A DNA stretch of 64,000 nt from Dyella jiangningensis (GCF_003264855.1 NZ_NFZS01000007.1:82104-146103); one strand, 5' to 3'; counted from the first letter of the stretch, positions 36,101-44,144 are shown. A program made the numbers and translations. The notes: generated from the sequence alone by a model not told the origin.

Positions 36101-36508
36101 GCGGCAAACGTGGGGCAGGTGAACGAAGCCCTGGCGACGGCCAAGACCTATGCCGACGCCGGCGACCAGAAGACGCTCGATGCCGCCAAGGCGTACACCG
36201 ACCAGGCCATCGCCAACTCGGATCTGGGCAATTTCAAGAACCAGGTCAACGACCAGTTCAACAAGGTCAATCGTCGCGTGGACCGCGTCGGTGCGATGGG
36301 TGCCGCGATGGCCCAGATGACCGCCAACACGTCCGGCCTCTCGGGCGAAAACCGGGTCGGCGTGGGCGCCGGTTCGTACAGCGGGCAGCAGGCGCTGTCG
36401 GTGGGCTACCAGCGCGCGTTCAACAACAACCGCGCCAGCATTTCGGTGGGTGCGTCGATGGCGGGCTCGGAGAGCTCGTTCGGCGTAGGTGGCGGCTTCA
36501 GCTGGTAA
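33101..36508 (+). CDS. Trimeric autotransporter adhesin (YadA-like, type Vc secretion)
   Basis: A 1135-residue surface protein. An ESPR-type extended signal peptide (NTIYSKVWSHARGAMVVASELASR read in parts) precedes a hydrophobic core (ASAVLLAGVALSPMAQA). The passenger has many YadA-head repeats of the type (A/S)VA(I/L)G..(S/A)...G. Two neck/stalk/head blocks of ~190 residues follow (about 34960-35520 and 35580-36130), each with LPTY..QG.., VSIGN/VSVGN and QRR(L/V)T..AAG. A coiled coil and the YadA anchor (VNRRVDRVGAMGAAMA to GVGGGFSW) end it. It should form trimers and mediate attachment. The subtilase follows after 64 bp. Confidence 0.92.
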   Translation: MNTIYSKVWSHARGAMVVASELASRMGKGRGAGSRAVASAVLLAGVALSPMAQACAGLGWPGSGLGATNDALTCASLAATQGNLVSADSVTTGTNTAVPDTTPYVLISGSSASGPVNATLGGYDDVAIGSGANTAGSYAVALGSGATAATDYGLAMGYKANASGASALVVGASSTASGTNAIVLGDGSTAAGNGSMVLGTGSQAKGNYGVVVGTGGYADSLSTGAIVIGYGAEATDGVNRSGVLSGSVYSVVIGGGAIAYSNAQYGVAIGYQAGLAQNSLNAVAIGRQAVGYGSGAVAVGTGSYAIGSGSTAVGGWYDANNDGVIPRSSSPGGEKTWAYGRGSSAFGGASVSFGDFGTALGTLSYAGGSQVTDGTDTLGGSVAVGYKSRAAGDGTVAVGRNSLTQYDNATAVGNSAVAYGQDSVALGHNAIAAYTNDMSLGSNAWAGGGMGTRNMAIGNGAIAGNPNADVTDTSQNVSDAIAIGAAASASRNQSLAVGINAIAAGEQSVSSGFGADAEGDYSTTIGSGSAALGMGASAFGNGAVALNDFGTALGYGSLVMADNAVALGAFSMADRDNAVSVGSEGAERQIVHVAAGTADTDAVNKLQMDQAVSGLGTSTASALGGGAAMTATGLQVPTYAIQGSSYHSVGDALTVLDSSVTSLGSGLTQLSSQVNAVQSSMPLGTGNGLAIGHGSVATDAHDTALGDGASVGADGGSAIGNQAIIGAVATNAVALGANSVVSAASGTSIGNGSQVTGQNAVALGAGSIADQADTVSIGNAISQRRLTNMAAGIAATDGVNVQQLAQALTDASVNAEASVDHLGSSFAAALGGNAVMDLRNGFVLPTYLVQGNAYNSVGDAFAAVDGSLTLLGSRINALQSTVPTGSGNGMAIGSGSVATDGRDTAIGKGATIGADGSTALGNNATISAAATNAVAVGADTSVAAASGTAIGQGAQVTANASNAVALGADSVANEADTVSVGNTTTQRRVTHVAAGTAVTDAANVGQVNEALATAKTYADAGDQKTLDAAKAYTDQAIANSDLGNFKNQVNDQFNKVNRRVDRVGAMGAAMAQMTANTSGLSGENRVGVGAGSYSGQQALSVGYQRAFNNNRASISVGASMAGSESSFGVGGGFSW

Positions 36509-36515
36509 GGCAGGC

Positions 36516-36540
36516 AGGAGCGCCCTGCACGGGCGCTCCT
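36516..36540 (+). terminator. Intercistronic hairpin without T run between adhesin and protease
   Basis: A perfect 10-bp stem AGGAGCGCCC / GGGCGCTCCT with loop TGCAC begins 8 bp past the adhesin stop. There is no T tract, so it may stabilise mRNA ends or attenuate rather than terminate, allowing reduced read-through into the protease gene. Confidence 0.5.
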
Positions 36541-36572
36541 CGCTTCATGCGAACAACAACTCGGGGATATCC

Positions 36573-38522
36573 ATGAAACGCAACTTTCTCTGCCTGACCG
36601 CGCTGGCCGCGGCCATCGGCTTTGCGTCGGCTCAAGCCGCCGACACCACGGTTTCCGCAGACATCGCCGCCAAGATCAACACGCGGACGATGCAGAAGAC
36701 CACGCACTTCGATCGCTTCATCATTACCTACCGCAATGGCAGCGCCGAGCGCAGCAGCGCATCGGCGGCCACACAGAACGTTACCGCGGCGGCATCGCGC
36801 GCCCAGCTGCACGCCTCGGCCAACGCAATCACCGGCGCCGCGCTCGGCATCACCTGGAAGCGCAAGCTCGCCATCGGCTCGGACCTCGTGCGCACCAGCC
36901 GCAAGCTCGACCGCAACGAGGCGATGGCGCTGATGCAGCAGATTGCCTCCGATCCGGCGGTGGCAGGCGTCGAACCGGACGTGATGCTGCATGCGGTGAA
37001 GGACTATGTCGCCCCCGCAGGCGCCAGCCCGGGTGGCAGCGCACCGAACGACACCTATTTCCCGCTGCAGTGGCATATGCGCCCGGGCAACGGCACCGTC
37101 GAGAAGGTCGGCCGCGATACGACGTCCTATGCCAACTGGGGCGGCAGCGGCGCCTCGTCGGCGTGGCCCAACTACGATGGCAGCGGCGTGACGGTGGCGA
37201 TCATCGATACCGGCGTCATCCATCACGGCGACCTCAACGAGGGTTATGCCGGCGCCGGTTACGACATGATCAACGACGCGCTCGTCTCGGGCCGCACCAC
37301 CGACGGGCGCGCGCCCGGCGGCTGGGATCTGGGCGACTGGACCAACGCCGAGCCGTACATCACCCAGTGCCTCGACGGCAACGCCAGCGCGGGCGAAGCC
37401 AGCAGCTGGCATGGCAGCCACGTGTTCGGCAACATCGCCGCGATCAACAACAACGGCACCGGCGTGGACGGCATCGCCACCAACGCCAAGGTCATCCCGA
37501 TCCGCGCGCTGGGCCATTGCGGCGGCTACACCTCCGATATCGCCGACTCCATCACCTGGGCGTCCGGTGGACACGTGGATGGCATTCCCGACAACCCGAA
37601 TCCCGCGCAGGTCATCAGCATGAGCCTGGGTGGTGATGGCACCTGCGCGGCGAGCGACGTCAGCGGTACGGCGATCGCCGGTGCCATCGCACGCGGCGCC
37701 ACGGTGGTCGTGGCGGCGGGCAACGACAGCCAGGATGCTGCCAACCACACGCCGGCCAGCTGCCCGGGCGTGGTCACGGTGGCTTCGGTCGGCATCACCG
37801 GCAAGCGCGCGTTCTATTCCAACTACGGCAGCACGGTCACCATTGCGGCGCCAGGCGGCGGCATCTATGCCAACGACGCCAACACCGGTGCACAGGTGGA
37901 CGCGGGCTTCGTGTGGTCCACGGTGAACTCGAGCGCGACTACCGAGAGCCAGGGCAATCCCGTGATCGGCGGCATGGCCGGCACGTCGCAGGCCACGCCC
38001 CACGTGAGCGGCATCGTCGCGCTGATGATCGAGGCGGTGAAAGAGGCGGGCCACGCCACGCTCACGCCGGACCAGATCCGCCTGGCGCTGATGAACTCGG
38101 CACGCAACTTCCCCAATACGCCGGACCACCCGATCGGCGCAGGTATCGTCGACGCCAACTCCGCCATCGCCGCCGCGGTGAACTACAACTCGGTGGCGCC
38201 ATCCATCCCGTTGACCTCGGGTGTTGCCGTCACCGCCAGCGGCAAGGCCGGTGACGCGATCCTCTACCGCATCGACGTACCGGGTGGCGCCACCAACCTC
38301 ACCATCCGCACGATGGGCGGCACGGGCGACGTGTCGTTGTTTGCCAAGCGCGCCAACCCGCCGTCCAGCGATGGTGGCAACGCGGACTTCAAATCAGTGA
38401 AGCCGGGCAACAGCGAATCGATCGTGCAGACGACCGTGGCAGCCGGCTCCTGGTATGTGCTGGTGGTTGGCGTGAAGGATTTCGCCAACGTGCAGGTGCT
38501 CGCCAGCTACACGGCGCACTGA
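36573..38522 (+). CDS. Secreted subtilisin-like serine protease (S8) with PPC domain
   Basis: A 649-residue protein. Signal peptide (KRNFLCLTALAAAIGFASAQA), an inhibitor-type propeptide to ~residue 145, then the S8 domain: catalytic Asp in VAIIDTGVIHHGD near 211, His in SWHGSHVFGNIAA near 281 (HGSHV rather than the usual HGTHV), Ser in GMAGTSQATPHVSG near 471. A bacterial pre-peptidase C-terminal (PPC) domain spans ~555-649 (YRIDVPGGATNLTIRT, GSWYVLVVG). Start 36573 is set by the signal peptide. It is followed by a strong terminator, giving a probable adhesin-protease unit. Confidence 0.9.
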   Translation: MKRNFLCLTALAAAIGFASAQAADTTVSADIAAKINTRTMQKTTHFDRFIITYRNGSAERSSASAATQNVTAAASRAQLHASANAITGAALGITWKRKLAIGSDLVRTSRKLDRNEAMALMQQIASDPAVAGVEPDVMLHAVKDYVAPAGASPGGSAPNDTYFPLQWHMRPGNGTVEKVGRDTTSYANWGGSGASSAWPNYDGSGVTVAIIDTGVIHHGDLNEGYAGAGYDMINDALVSGRTTDGRAPGGWDLGDWTNAEPYITQCLDGNASAGEASSWHGSHVFGNIAAINNNGTGVDGIATNAKVIPIRALGHCGGYTSDIADSITWASGGHVDGIPDNPNPAQVISMSLGGDGTCAASDVSGTAIAGAIARGATVVVAAGNDSQDAANHTPASCPGVVTVASVGITGKRAFYSNYGSTVTIAAPGGGIYANDANTGAQVDAGFVWSTVNSSATTESQGNPVIGGMAGTSQATPHVSGIVALMIEAVKEAGHATLTPDQIRLALMNSARNFPNTPDHPIGAGIVDANSAIAAAVNYNSVAPSIPLTSGVAVTASGKAGDAILYRIDVPGGATNLTIRTMGGTGDVSLFAKRANPPSSDGGNADFKSVKPGNSESIVQTTVAAGSWYVLVVGVKDFANVQVLASYTAH

Positions 38523-38552
38523 GGTCGGAAGCTACATCCATCCCGCAGTATT

Positions 38553-38587
38553 GGCCCCGGTCCGGAGACGGACCGGGGCCTTTTTTT
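38553..38587 (+). terminator. Rho-independent terminator of the S8 protease gene
   Basis: Stem GGCCCCGGTCC / GGACCGGGGCC, loop GGAGAC, followed by seven T. It is the strongest terminator in the window and closes the adhesin-protease unit. Confidence 0.95.
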
Positions 38588-38597
38588 ATCTGCGATC

Positions 38598-38613
38598 GGA
38601 CGTCCAGACGTCC
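38598..38613. promoter_or_regulatory. Tandem GACGTC-core octamers (met-box-like)
   Basis: GGACGTCC and AGACGTCC abut directly. The architecture resembles tandem MetJ boxes (AGACGTCT), but no methionine gene is adjacent and MetJ presence is unknown, so it may be coincidence. Confidence 0.2.
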
Positions 38614-38928
38614 CTGTCGACGAGGTTTCGAAGGCGAGGCACGGTCGCGTGAAGGAATCGTCAGCTTGACGCATCGCAACCTTTGGTTGCGCTCGATGGA
38701 CATACCGTCAGGCGCATCGATGACTGTTCAAGGCGCTGGCACGCGCCATGCACGTTGGATTGACGGGTCTCATGCCTAAATGACAAGGCTCTGACTGTTT
38801 CGCCCCGCAAGTGAGGCAAATCCGGTATCGGGTCTTGTCGGGTTCGTCGTGGCTGCCGACGACTGAAGATCGCGCGGCGGTTACCGCGAATACGTTGGTT
38901 GACGATCGCTCCTATCGGGGGCAACACC

Positions 38929-39888
38929 ATGTCATCGAACGTACTTGGGGCGGTCGCAGTGTCGTTGCTGGCCCTGGCCACGGCGATGCCTGCGCTGGCC
39001 GCCGATCAGGATGCCGACGGACCCGGCACGGCCGGGTCGGTTTTGCCCTATGCGAGCACCCTGTCTTTACGCGCGCCTCTGGGCAGCGCCAGCACCGTGA
39101 CCTACGCGCCGGCATCCCTGTCGTCGACGAGTGCATCCGCCCAGCCGACCCTGGTTGCCATGGGCGTGGCGGATGCACGCATGTTTCCGAACGCGGGTTA
39201 CCTGCAGGTGTCGTCCAGGACACTCGGGCGATGGACATTCGCGTCCGCGGTCGCTGTTCCGGATACCGCTCCACTGGCGGCTACCACGGGAATGCCTGCC
39301 GCGTGGAACATGCCACGCTGGTCGGACGTCGACGATCCGACGGTCGTCGACTTCACGCCATTCGCGGCGAGCTATCGCATCAGCGCGACCGATCGTGTCG
39401 CGGTGTCGATGCAGATGAGCATGCGCAATCAGCCTTCGCGCAGCGCGCGCCTGATCGCTGCCAGCGCGAACATCTGGACGCTGACGCCCAAGGTCGCCTA
39501 CACCAAGGTCATGCCGGCGTCCGAAGCGGACGCGTCGACCGTGGTTGCCTTGGGCAGTTTTTCGCGAACGGCGGTGGCCGGTTACCAGAACGTCGCGGTC
39601 GGCCGCATCGAGGCGCTCGTGATGCGCCGCAACGCCAGCGGCTGGGGCTACGGTGGCGTGGCCGCGTTGATCGAGCAGCCCTACATGGACTTCAACCCGG
39701 CGGCGGGAAAGCCTCCCGGAACCGACGTGAATACGGGACTCGCCATGGGCGTGGGCCCGCAGGTCAGCTGGAGCAGCCGCTGGCTGGGCAGCGGCATCGA
39801 GTTCCAGTGTCGATGGATCTATGAGTTCCGCTCGCCGAACGGACACGCCGACCAGCCCATGCTGCTGTCGGCCACGCTACATCTGTAG
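38929..39888 (+). CDS. Putative outer-membrane transporter-like protein (PF13557-like)
   Basis: A 319-residue protein with a clear signal peptide (GAVAVSLLALATAMPALAA). Alternating strand patterns follow, with a C-terminal end in ...SATLHL, compatible with an outer-membrane barrel. Phrases such as FAASYRISATDRVAVSMQM and MGVGPQVSW recall the 'phenol meta-degradation/transporter' barrel family, but the match is by impression only. ATG 38929 is chosen: GGGG lies 8 bases upstream and the signal peptide starts there. It converges with aroE. Confidence 0.6.
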   Translation: MSSNVLGAVAVSLLALATAMPALAADQDADGPGTAGSVLPYASTLSLRAPLGSASTVTYAPASLSSTSASAQPTLVAMGVADARMFPNAGYLQVSSRTLGRWTFASAVAVPDTAPLAATTGMPAAWNMPRWSDVDDPTVVDFTPFAASYRISATDRVAVSMQMSMRNQPSRSARLIAASANIWTLTPKVAYTKVMPASEADASTVVALGSFSRTAVAGYQNVAVGRIEALVMRRNASGWGYGGVAALIEQPYMDFNPAAGKPPGTDVNTGLAMGVGPQVSWSSRWLGSGIEFQCRWIYEFRSPNGHADQPMLLSATLHL

Positions 39889-39918
39889 AGCGGCTCGACG
39901 CCATCCCCGGCGCTCAGA

Positions 39919-40749
39919 TCAGCCGTAGCGCTGACGCAGTTCGAGGTAGACCGGATCGGTGTCAGGTCGCTTGCCGTGCCACAGCTCGAAGGCATCGGCA
40001 GCCGTTTCCACCAGCATGCCGAGGCCGTCGAACGCATAGCGCGCGTCGGCCGTGCGCGCCCAGGCGAGGAAGTCGGTCGCGGCCTTGCCATAGGACAGGT
40101 CGTAGCACAGGGCACGATTGCCGACGATGGCGAAGGGCAGGTCGAGCGACTTCCCCAGCACGCCCGCGGAAGTCGCGTTGACGATCAGGTCGAAGGCGCC
40201 GAGGTCGGCCAGGTCTTCCCAATAGCGCGTGTGCGCACGGGCCGGATCGCCGATGGCGTCGGCCAGCGCATCGGCCGTTTCCGGCGTGCGATTGACGATG
40301 GTGAGTGTTTCCACACCGGCATCGAGCAGCGCCCAGGCCGCGCCGTGAGCGGCACCGCCCGCACCCAACAGAAGGGCCGTGTGGCCGCGCAGATCCACCT
40401 GATGGCGCTCGGTGATGTCGCGCACCATGCCGTCGCCGTCGGTGTTGTGGGCCGCAAGGCGGCCTTCAGGCAGCAAGGTCAACACGTTGGCACTTCCGGC
40501 GCGCTGTGCGGCTGCGCTGCGTTCGTCCGCCAGTTCGAAGGCAGCGGCTTTGTGCGGAAGCGTGACGTTGGCGCCGCGGCCGCCTGCCTGGAAGAACTGG
40601 CGAACGGCGGAAGCAAAGTCCGCGGGCGCGGCGTCGATGGTGCGGTATTCCAGTTCCAGGCCGAACTGGCGCGCGAAGGCCTGGTGGATCTGCGGCGACA
40701 GCGAATGGCTGATGGGGTGGCCAAACACCGCGAACTGTCCTGCACTCAT
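39919..40749 (-). CDS. aroE: Shikimate dehydrogenase
   Basis: A 276-residue NADPH enzyme reducing 3-dehydroshikimate in aromatic amino-acid synthesis. Substrate-binding GHPISHSLSPQIHQAF, catalytic lysine in NVTLPHKAAAF near residue 67, NTDGDG aspartate near 104, and the NADP loop LLGAGGAAHGAAW with NRTPETADAL. ATG 40749 fits the family N-terminus; a longer frame to 40800 is non-conserved. It stands alone between convergent and divergent neighbours. Confidence 0.95.
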   Translation of the reverse strand: MSAGQFAVFGHPISHSLSPQIHQAFARQFGLELEYRTIDAAPADFASAVRQFFQAGGRGANVTLPHKAAAFELADERSAAAQRAGSANVLTLLPEGRLAAHNTDGDGMVRDITERHQVDLRGHTALLLGAGGAAHGAAWALLDAGVETLTIVNRTPETADALADAIGDPARAHTRYWEDLADLGAFDLIVNATSAGVLGKSLDLPFAIVGNRALCYDLSYGKAATDFLAWARTADARYAFDGLGMLVETAADAFELWHGKRPDTDPVYLELRQRYG

Positions 40750-40913
40750 GCGAACTCCTGATGGCTTCGATGCCCTTCCGGCGGCGGAAGGGTCGCCCAT
40801 TTTAGCGACACCAGCCTGTCTCGGTGCCTGCGGATAGGGGTCGCGGTTGCCATCGCAGGTTTTGAGATGAGCACCGTGCAGGCTTCGCCCATCGACACCA
40901 CGGACCGAAGACC

Positions 40914-41168
40914 ATGCGCCCGAATGCTTCCACCACCCGTCACGAACGCCTGCTCGGCGCGGCCCTGCTGTGGCTGCTGGCCGGCACCGTGCTGCTGGTT
41001 ACCACGTTGGCGCCGGCGCACACCGATGACCTGGGCTGGACGCCGGCCTTCTGGCTGATGGGCGCGCCCCTGGCGCTGCTGCTGGCGCTCGAACCGGCCT
41101 TGCCGCGGCAACTGCTGCGCGCCCTGCGCCCGCGCCGCCGCCGCAACGCGTCGTTGATCTGGAACTGA
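40914..41168 (+). CDS. Small hypothetical membrane protein
   Basis: 84 residues with two hydrophobic segments (LLGAALLWLLAGTVLLVTT and WLMGAPLALLLALEPA) and an Arg-rich tail (RALRPRRRRNASLIWN). I do not recognise a family. It is divergent from aroE across 164 bp. Composition and a compact hairpin topology support it as a real gene, but no ribosome site is strong. Confidence 0.5.
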   Translation: MRPNASTTRHERLLGAALLWLLAGTVLLVTTLAPAHTDDLGWTPAFWLMGAPLALLLALEPALPRQLLRALRPRRRRNASLIWN

Positions 41169-41607
41169 ATTCACCTGGCAGTGGATGCCGCGGTGCGGAG
41201 CACCGCGACGTGGGACGTCCGGCGATGGCTTGGGATAGCGGGCACCTTCGCAGGAACGGCGCAACGGAATGCGCCGCATGACGGCAGTCCAGGGAAGGGC
41301 TGCCGGAATAACCCCCACTCACCGCATTCTTGCCGGAACGCCAGCACTGCTCCTACAAGGGAGGCAACCATGTGGCGATGTGGACGTCTTGCGATAGACG
41401 GATGGCGGCACCTTCGCAGTGATGGCGCACCGGCAGTCCCGGGCTGACTTAGCACTCTCTCGCGAGAACGCGCCATCGCTTTCTGTAGGAGCGCACCCAG
41501 TGCGCGAAAAGCCTACAGGGCGATGACGCGACAACCGAATGAAGAGGCACCAGCGCAACGCCGCGGTCGCGCACGGGGTGCGCTCCTACCGTGAAGGCGT
41601 CTCGTCG
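41169..41607. other. Intergenic region with a short duplication and a REP pair
   Basis: About 440 bp. GCGGCACCTTCGCAG-like segments occur twice (near 41240-41270 and 41402-41432) followed by similar GGCGCA-CGG sequence, suggesting an old local duplication. A REP pair closes the region. No gene is apparent. Confidence 0.5.
41484..41589. repeat. REP pair (BIME), flank types A and B
   Basis: Forward REP 41484-41507 with type A flank AAAGCCTACAGGGCG; inverted REP 41566-41589 with type B flank ACGCCGCGGTCGCG on the plus strand. It lies directly after the RimK-like gene. Confidence 0.85.
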
Positions 41608-43092
41608 CTAGTCGACGATGCCCAGGCGCTTGCGCTCCATGCGCCGCAGGAAGTCCTGCATGATGCGACCGTACAGCTCTTCGCCGAGATACGCGTCTTC
41701 CACGCCGGCATCGATCGACGGGTTGTCGTTCACTTCGATCACCACCGGCTTGTCGCCGACCTGCTTGAGGTCCACGCCGTAGAGGCCGTCGCCCACGGCC
41801 TGCGTGGCCTTGAGCGCGAGCTTCACCACTTCGGCCGGCGCCTCGCGCACGGGAATGGTCTCGAAACCGCCTGATTTCGCGGTGCCTTTCGCGCCGTGGT
41901 TGTAGATCTGCCAGTGGCCGCGCGACATGTAGTACTTGCAGGCGTACAGCGCTTCGTTGTTGAGCACGCCGATGCGCCAGTCGAATTCGGTATAGACGAA
42001 TTCCTGCGCCAGCAGCAGCGCGCTGTGCTGGAACAGTTCGGCGGTGGCCTTGCCCAGCGCCTGCTCGTTTTCCACCTTCACCACGCCGCGCGAAAACGAG
42101 CCGTCGGGAATCTTCAGCACCAGCGGATAGCCAAGGCGGCTGGCGACGTCCTTCAGACCTTTGGTGTCATCGCGATAGAGGATCTCCGTACGCGGCACCG
42201 CAAGCTTGCGCGAGATCATCAGGTCGTTGAGGAAGATCTTGTTGGTGCAGCGGAGGATCGACGCCGGATCGTCGATCACCACCATGCCTTCGCGCTCGGC
42301 GCGATGCGCGAAGCGATAGGTGTGGTTGTCGCTGGCCGTGGTCTCGCGGATGAAGAGCCCATCGTATTCGGCCAGGCGCTGGTAGTCGTTCTTGTTGATG
42401 GGGTCGACTTCGATCCCCATCTCCTTGCCCGCCGTGATGAAGGCCTTCAGCGCCTTTTTGTTCGACGGCGGCATCGCCTCGGCCGGATCGACCAGCATCG
42501 CGATGTCGTAGCGGAATTGCTTGCGCGCCTTGGGCTTGCGCCACAGCTTCTTGCTGAAGCGGTCGAGTTCTTCGGCGAAGGCGTCTTCCTGCTGGTCCAC
42601 CAGCGTGTGCAGGCCCACCGGCTTGATCGCGCTCACCTGCCATACGCGGTCGCGCTCGAACTCGATGCGCAGCAGCGGGCACGGGAACATTTCGAAGACC
42701 TGACGCGCAAGATCCTGCAGCGCGGGATACGCGGTCTGGCCGAAGTAGACCAGGATGCCGAAGTCGGTGGTGTCGCGTCCGCCGGCCGGCAGGAAATGCG
42801 TGAGCTTGGTGCTCAGGTCCTCGATGTCCAGGCCGTACAGCGATCGACGGCGCAGATCGTTCACCGTGCGCACGGTGGGCATCACGCGATGTCCACGCGC
42901 CTCCGCCAACAGTGAGACGTAGTAGCCCGTGCCCAGGTACTTGTAGCTACGGCACAGGTTGATGACGTGCGTGCGCTCTTCATCGGCGCCCACCGGCTCG
43001 CGCAGGTAGTCCATGGCGGTGACGACGTCGACGGAGGGGTAGTAGGAACTCCAGTCGGAAGCTTTCTCGACGACGATGACGAGACGAGTCAT
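41608..43092 (-). CDS. RimK-like ATP-grasp ligase with RLAN N-terminal domain
   Basis: A 494-residue protein. The N-terminal ~180 residues form the RimK-like ATP-grasp N-terminal (RLAN) domain (VIVVEKASDWSSYYPSVDVV, LCRSYKYLGTGYYVSLLAEARGH in parts). The ATP-grasp domain follows with PLVLKIPDGSFSRGVVKVEN (ATP loop), EFVYTEFDWRIGVLNNEALYACKY in parts, and the Mg-binding DLKQVGDKPVVIEVNDNPSID. It probably ligates an amino acid to a peptide or protein terminus. Relatives are commonly paired with a GNAT-peptidase C39 protein; here a GNAT gene is divergent 193 bp away. Confidence 0.88.
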   Translation of the reverse strand: MTRLVIVVEKASDWSSYYPSVDVVTAMDYLREPVGADEERTHVINLCRSYKYLGTGYYVSLLAEARGHRVMPTVRTVNDLRRRSLYGLDIEDLSTKLTHFLPAGGRDTTDFGILVYFGQTAYPALQDLARQVFEMFPCPLLRIEFERDRVWQVSAIKPVGLHTLVDQQEDAFAEELDRFSKKLWRKPKARKQFRYDIAMLVDPAEAMPPSNKKALKAFITAGKEMGIEVDPINKNDYQRLAEYDGLFIRETTASDNHTYRFAHRAEREGMVVIDDPASILRCTNKIFLNDLMISRKLAVPRTEILYRDDTKGLKDVASRLGYPLVLKIPDGSFSRGVVKVENEQALGKATAELFQHSALLLAQEFVYTEFDWRIGVLNNEALYACKYYMSRGHWQIYNHGAKGTAKSGGFETIPVREAPAEVVKLALKATQAVGDGLYGVDLKQVGDKPVVIEVNDNPSIDAGVEDAYLGEELYGRIMQDFLRRMERKRLGIVD

Positions 43093-43285
43093 GACACCTC
43101 AGGCGGTTGGAAGTGTCGTCGCGTGGGGAACGAGGCGGCACGGCGCAAGGGCCGCAGTGTGGCACAGGAACGGGCGTGGCTATGAAGCCGCCCTAAATGC
43201 GCCGAAGGTCACGATTGCCGCATGCGCCCCCGAGGACTAGAGTGCGCCGCTTGGTCCACTCTGCGCTCGACGGGATCCGCCCCTG

Positions 43286-43759
43286 ATGACCCCCATGCCC
43301 GCGACCGCCGCCGTACGCGTGCGCCGTGCCGAACTCTCCGATCTCGATGACCTGGTGGCGCTGGAAGAGAGCAGCTTCGCCACCGACCGCCTGAGCCGCG
43401 AGCAGTATCGGCGGCATCTCGACAGCGAAACCGCCCAGGTACTGGTCGCCAGCGCCAACCACCGCCGTTTCCTGGGCACCGCCGTGGTGTTCTTCCGCAA
43501 GGGCTCGAAGGTGGCGCGGCTGTATTCCATCGCCACCCATGCGGAGGCCCGTGGCAAGGGCGTGGGCTCGGCGCTGCTGGAAGCCTCCGAGCAACTGGCC
43601 AAGCGACGCGGGTGCAAAGTGTTGCGGCTGGAGGTGCGTACGGACAATGCCGTGGCGATCCGACTCTACGAGCGACTGGGCTACGACCGCATCGGGCGTT
43701 ATGCGCGGTACTACGGCGATGGAGCGGATGCGTGGCGGTATGAGAAGAAGGTGGGGTGA
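43286..43759 (+). CDS. GNAT acetyltransferase, partner of the RimK-like ligase (peptidase half absent)
   Basis: A 157-residue GNAT domain: VRRAELSDLDDLVALEESSF, LYSIATHAEARGKGVGSALL (acetyl-CoA loop R/Q-G-x-G), CKVLRLEVRTDNAVAIRLYERLGY in parts, ending YARYYGDGADAWRYEKK. This sequence style matches the N-terminal half of 'GNAT/peptidase C39' proteins found beside RLAN-RimK ligases. The C39 half is missing: the stop codon is flush against composite repeat copy D. Alternative: a free-standing GNAT of RimI type. Confidence 0.8.
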   Translation: MTPMPATAAVRVRRAELSDLDDLVALEESSFATDRLSREQYRRHLDSETAQVLVASANHRRFLGTAVVFFRKGSKVARLYSIATHAEARGKGVGSALLEASEQLAKRRGCKVLRLEVRTDNAVAIRLYERLGYDRIGRYARYYGDGADAWRYEKKVG

Positions 43760-44120
43760 CCCCTCACCCCAGCCCTCTCCCCGGAGGGGAGAGGGAGAGA
43801 GGTGGTGGCGACCTACAGACCTCCGCACCGCCCAACAAAGTTGCTTTAAGTCCTCTTCGCTATGGCGCGTTGCGGTGTAGCCGCTCGGTTCGAGGTATTA
43901 ACGAGCGCACCAAGGCTAGCCTCGGTCGTCCGACGCTTCTATCCCACGTACTGCTATGAGCCTTGGCTCTGAAGGCCATTTTCTTTGGGTTACTTTTCTT
44001 TTGGGCCAGCAAAAGAAAAGTGACTCGGCGGCCGGCAGGACGTCGAAACGCCCGCTGCGTAAGCGGCATGCTTGCGGTAGCGTGGCTACCGAAGGCCGCG
44101 CTCGCTCTAGCAAAAACCAA
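43760..44120 (-). repeat. Composite intergenic repeat, family 1, copy D (cassette absent)
   Basis: It is inverted relative to copies A and C and starts right after the GNAT stop codon. The CT-rich palindrome, the TTTAAGTCCTCTTCGC segment and GGTTACTTTTCTTTTGGGCC are present, but the 139-bp cassette and all 24-nt units are missing at precise positions. It shows what the repeat looks like without these inserts. Confidence 0.7.
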
Positions 44121-44144
44121 ACATGCAGACCGGCGCGAAAGGCT

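Larger units (their letters stand above)
38523..38928. other. Intergenic region: terminator plus leader of the outer-membrane protein
   Basis: After the protease terminator come tandem GACGTC-core octamers and about 300 bp without a gene; the short frames here are not convincing. The right end should hold the promoter of the 38929 gene, but I cannot place it confidently. Confidence 0.5.
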
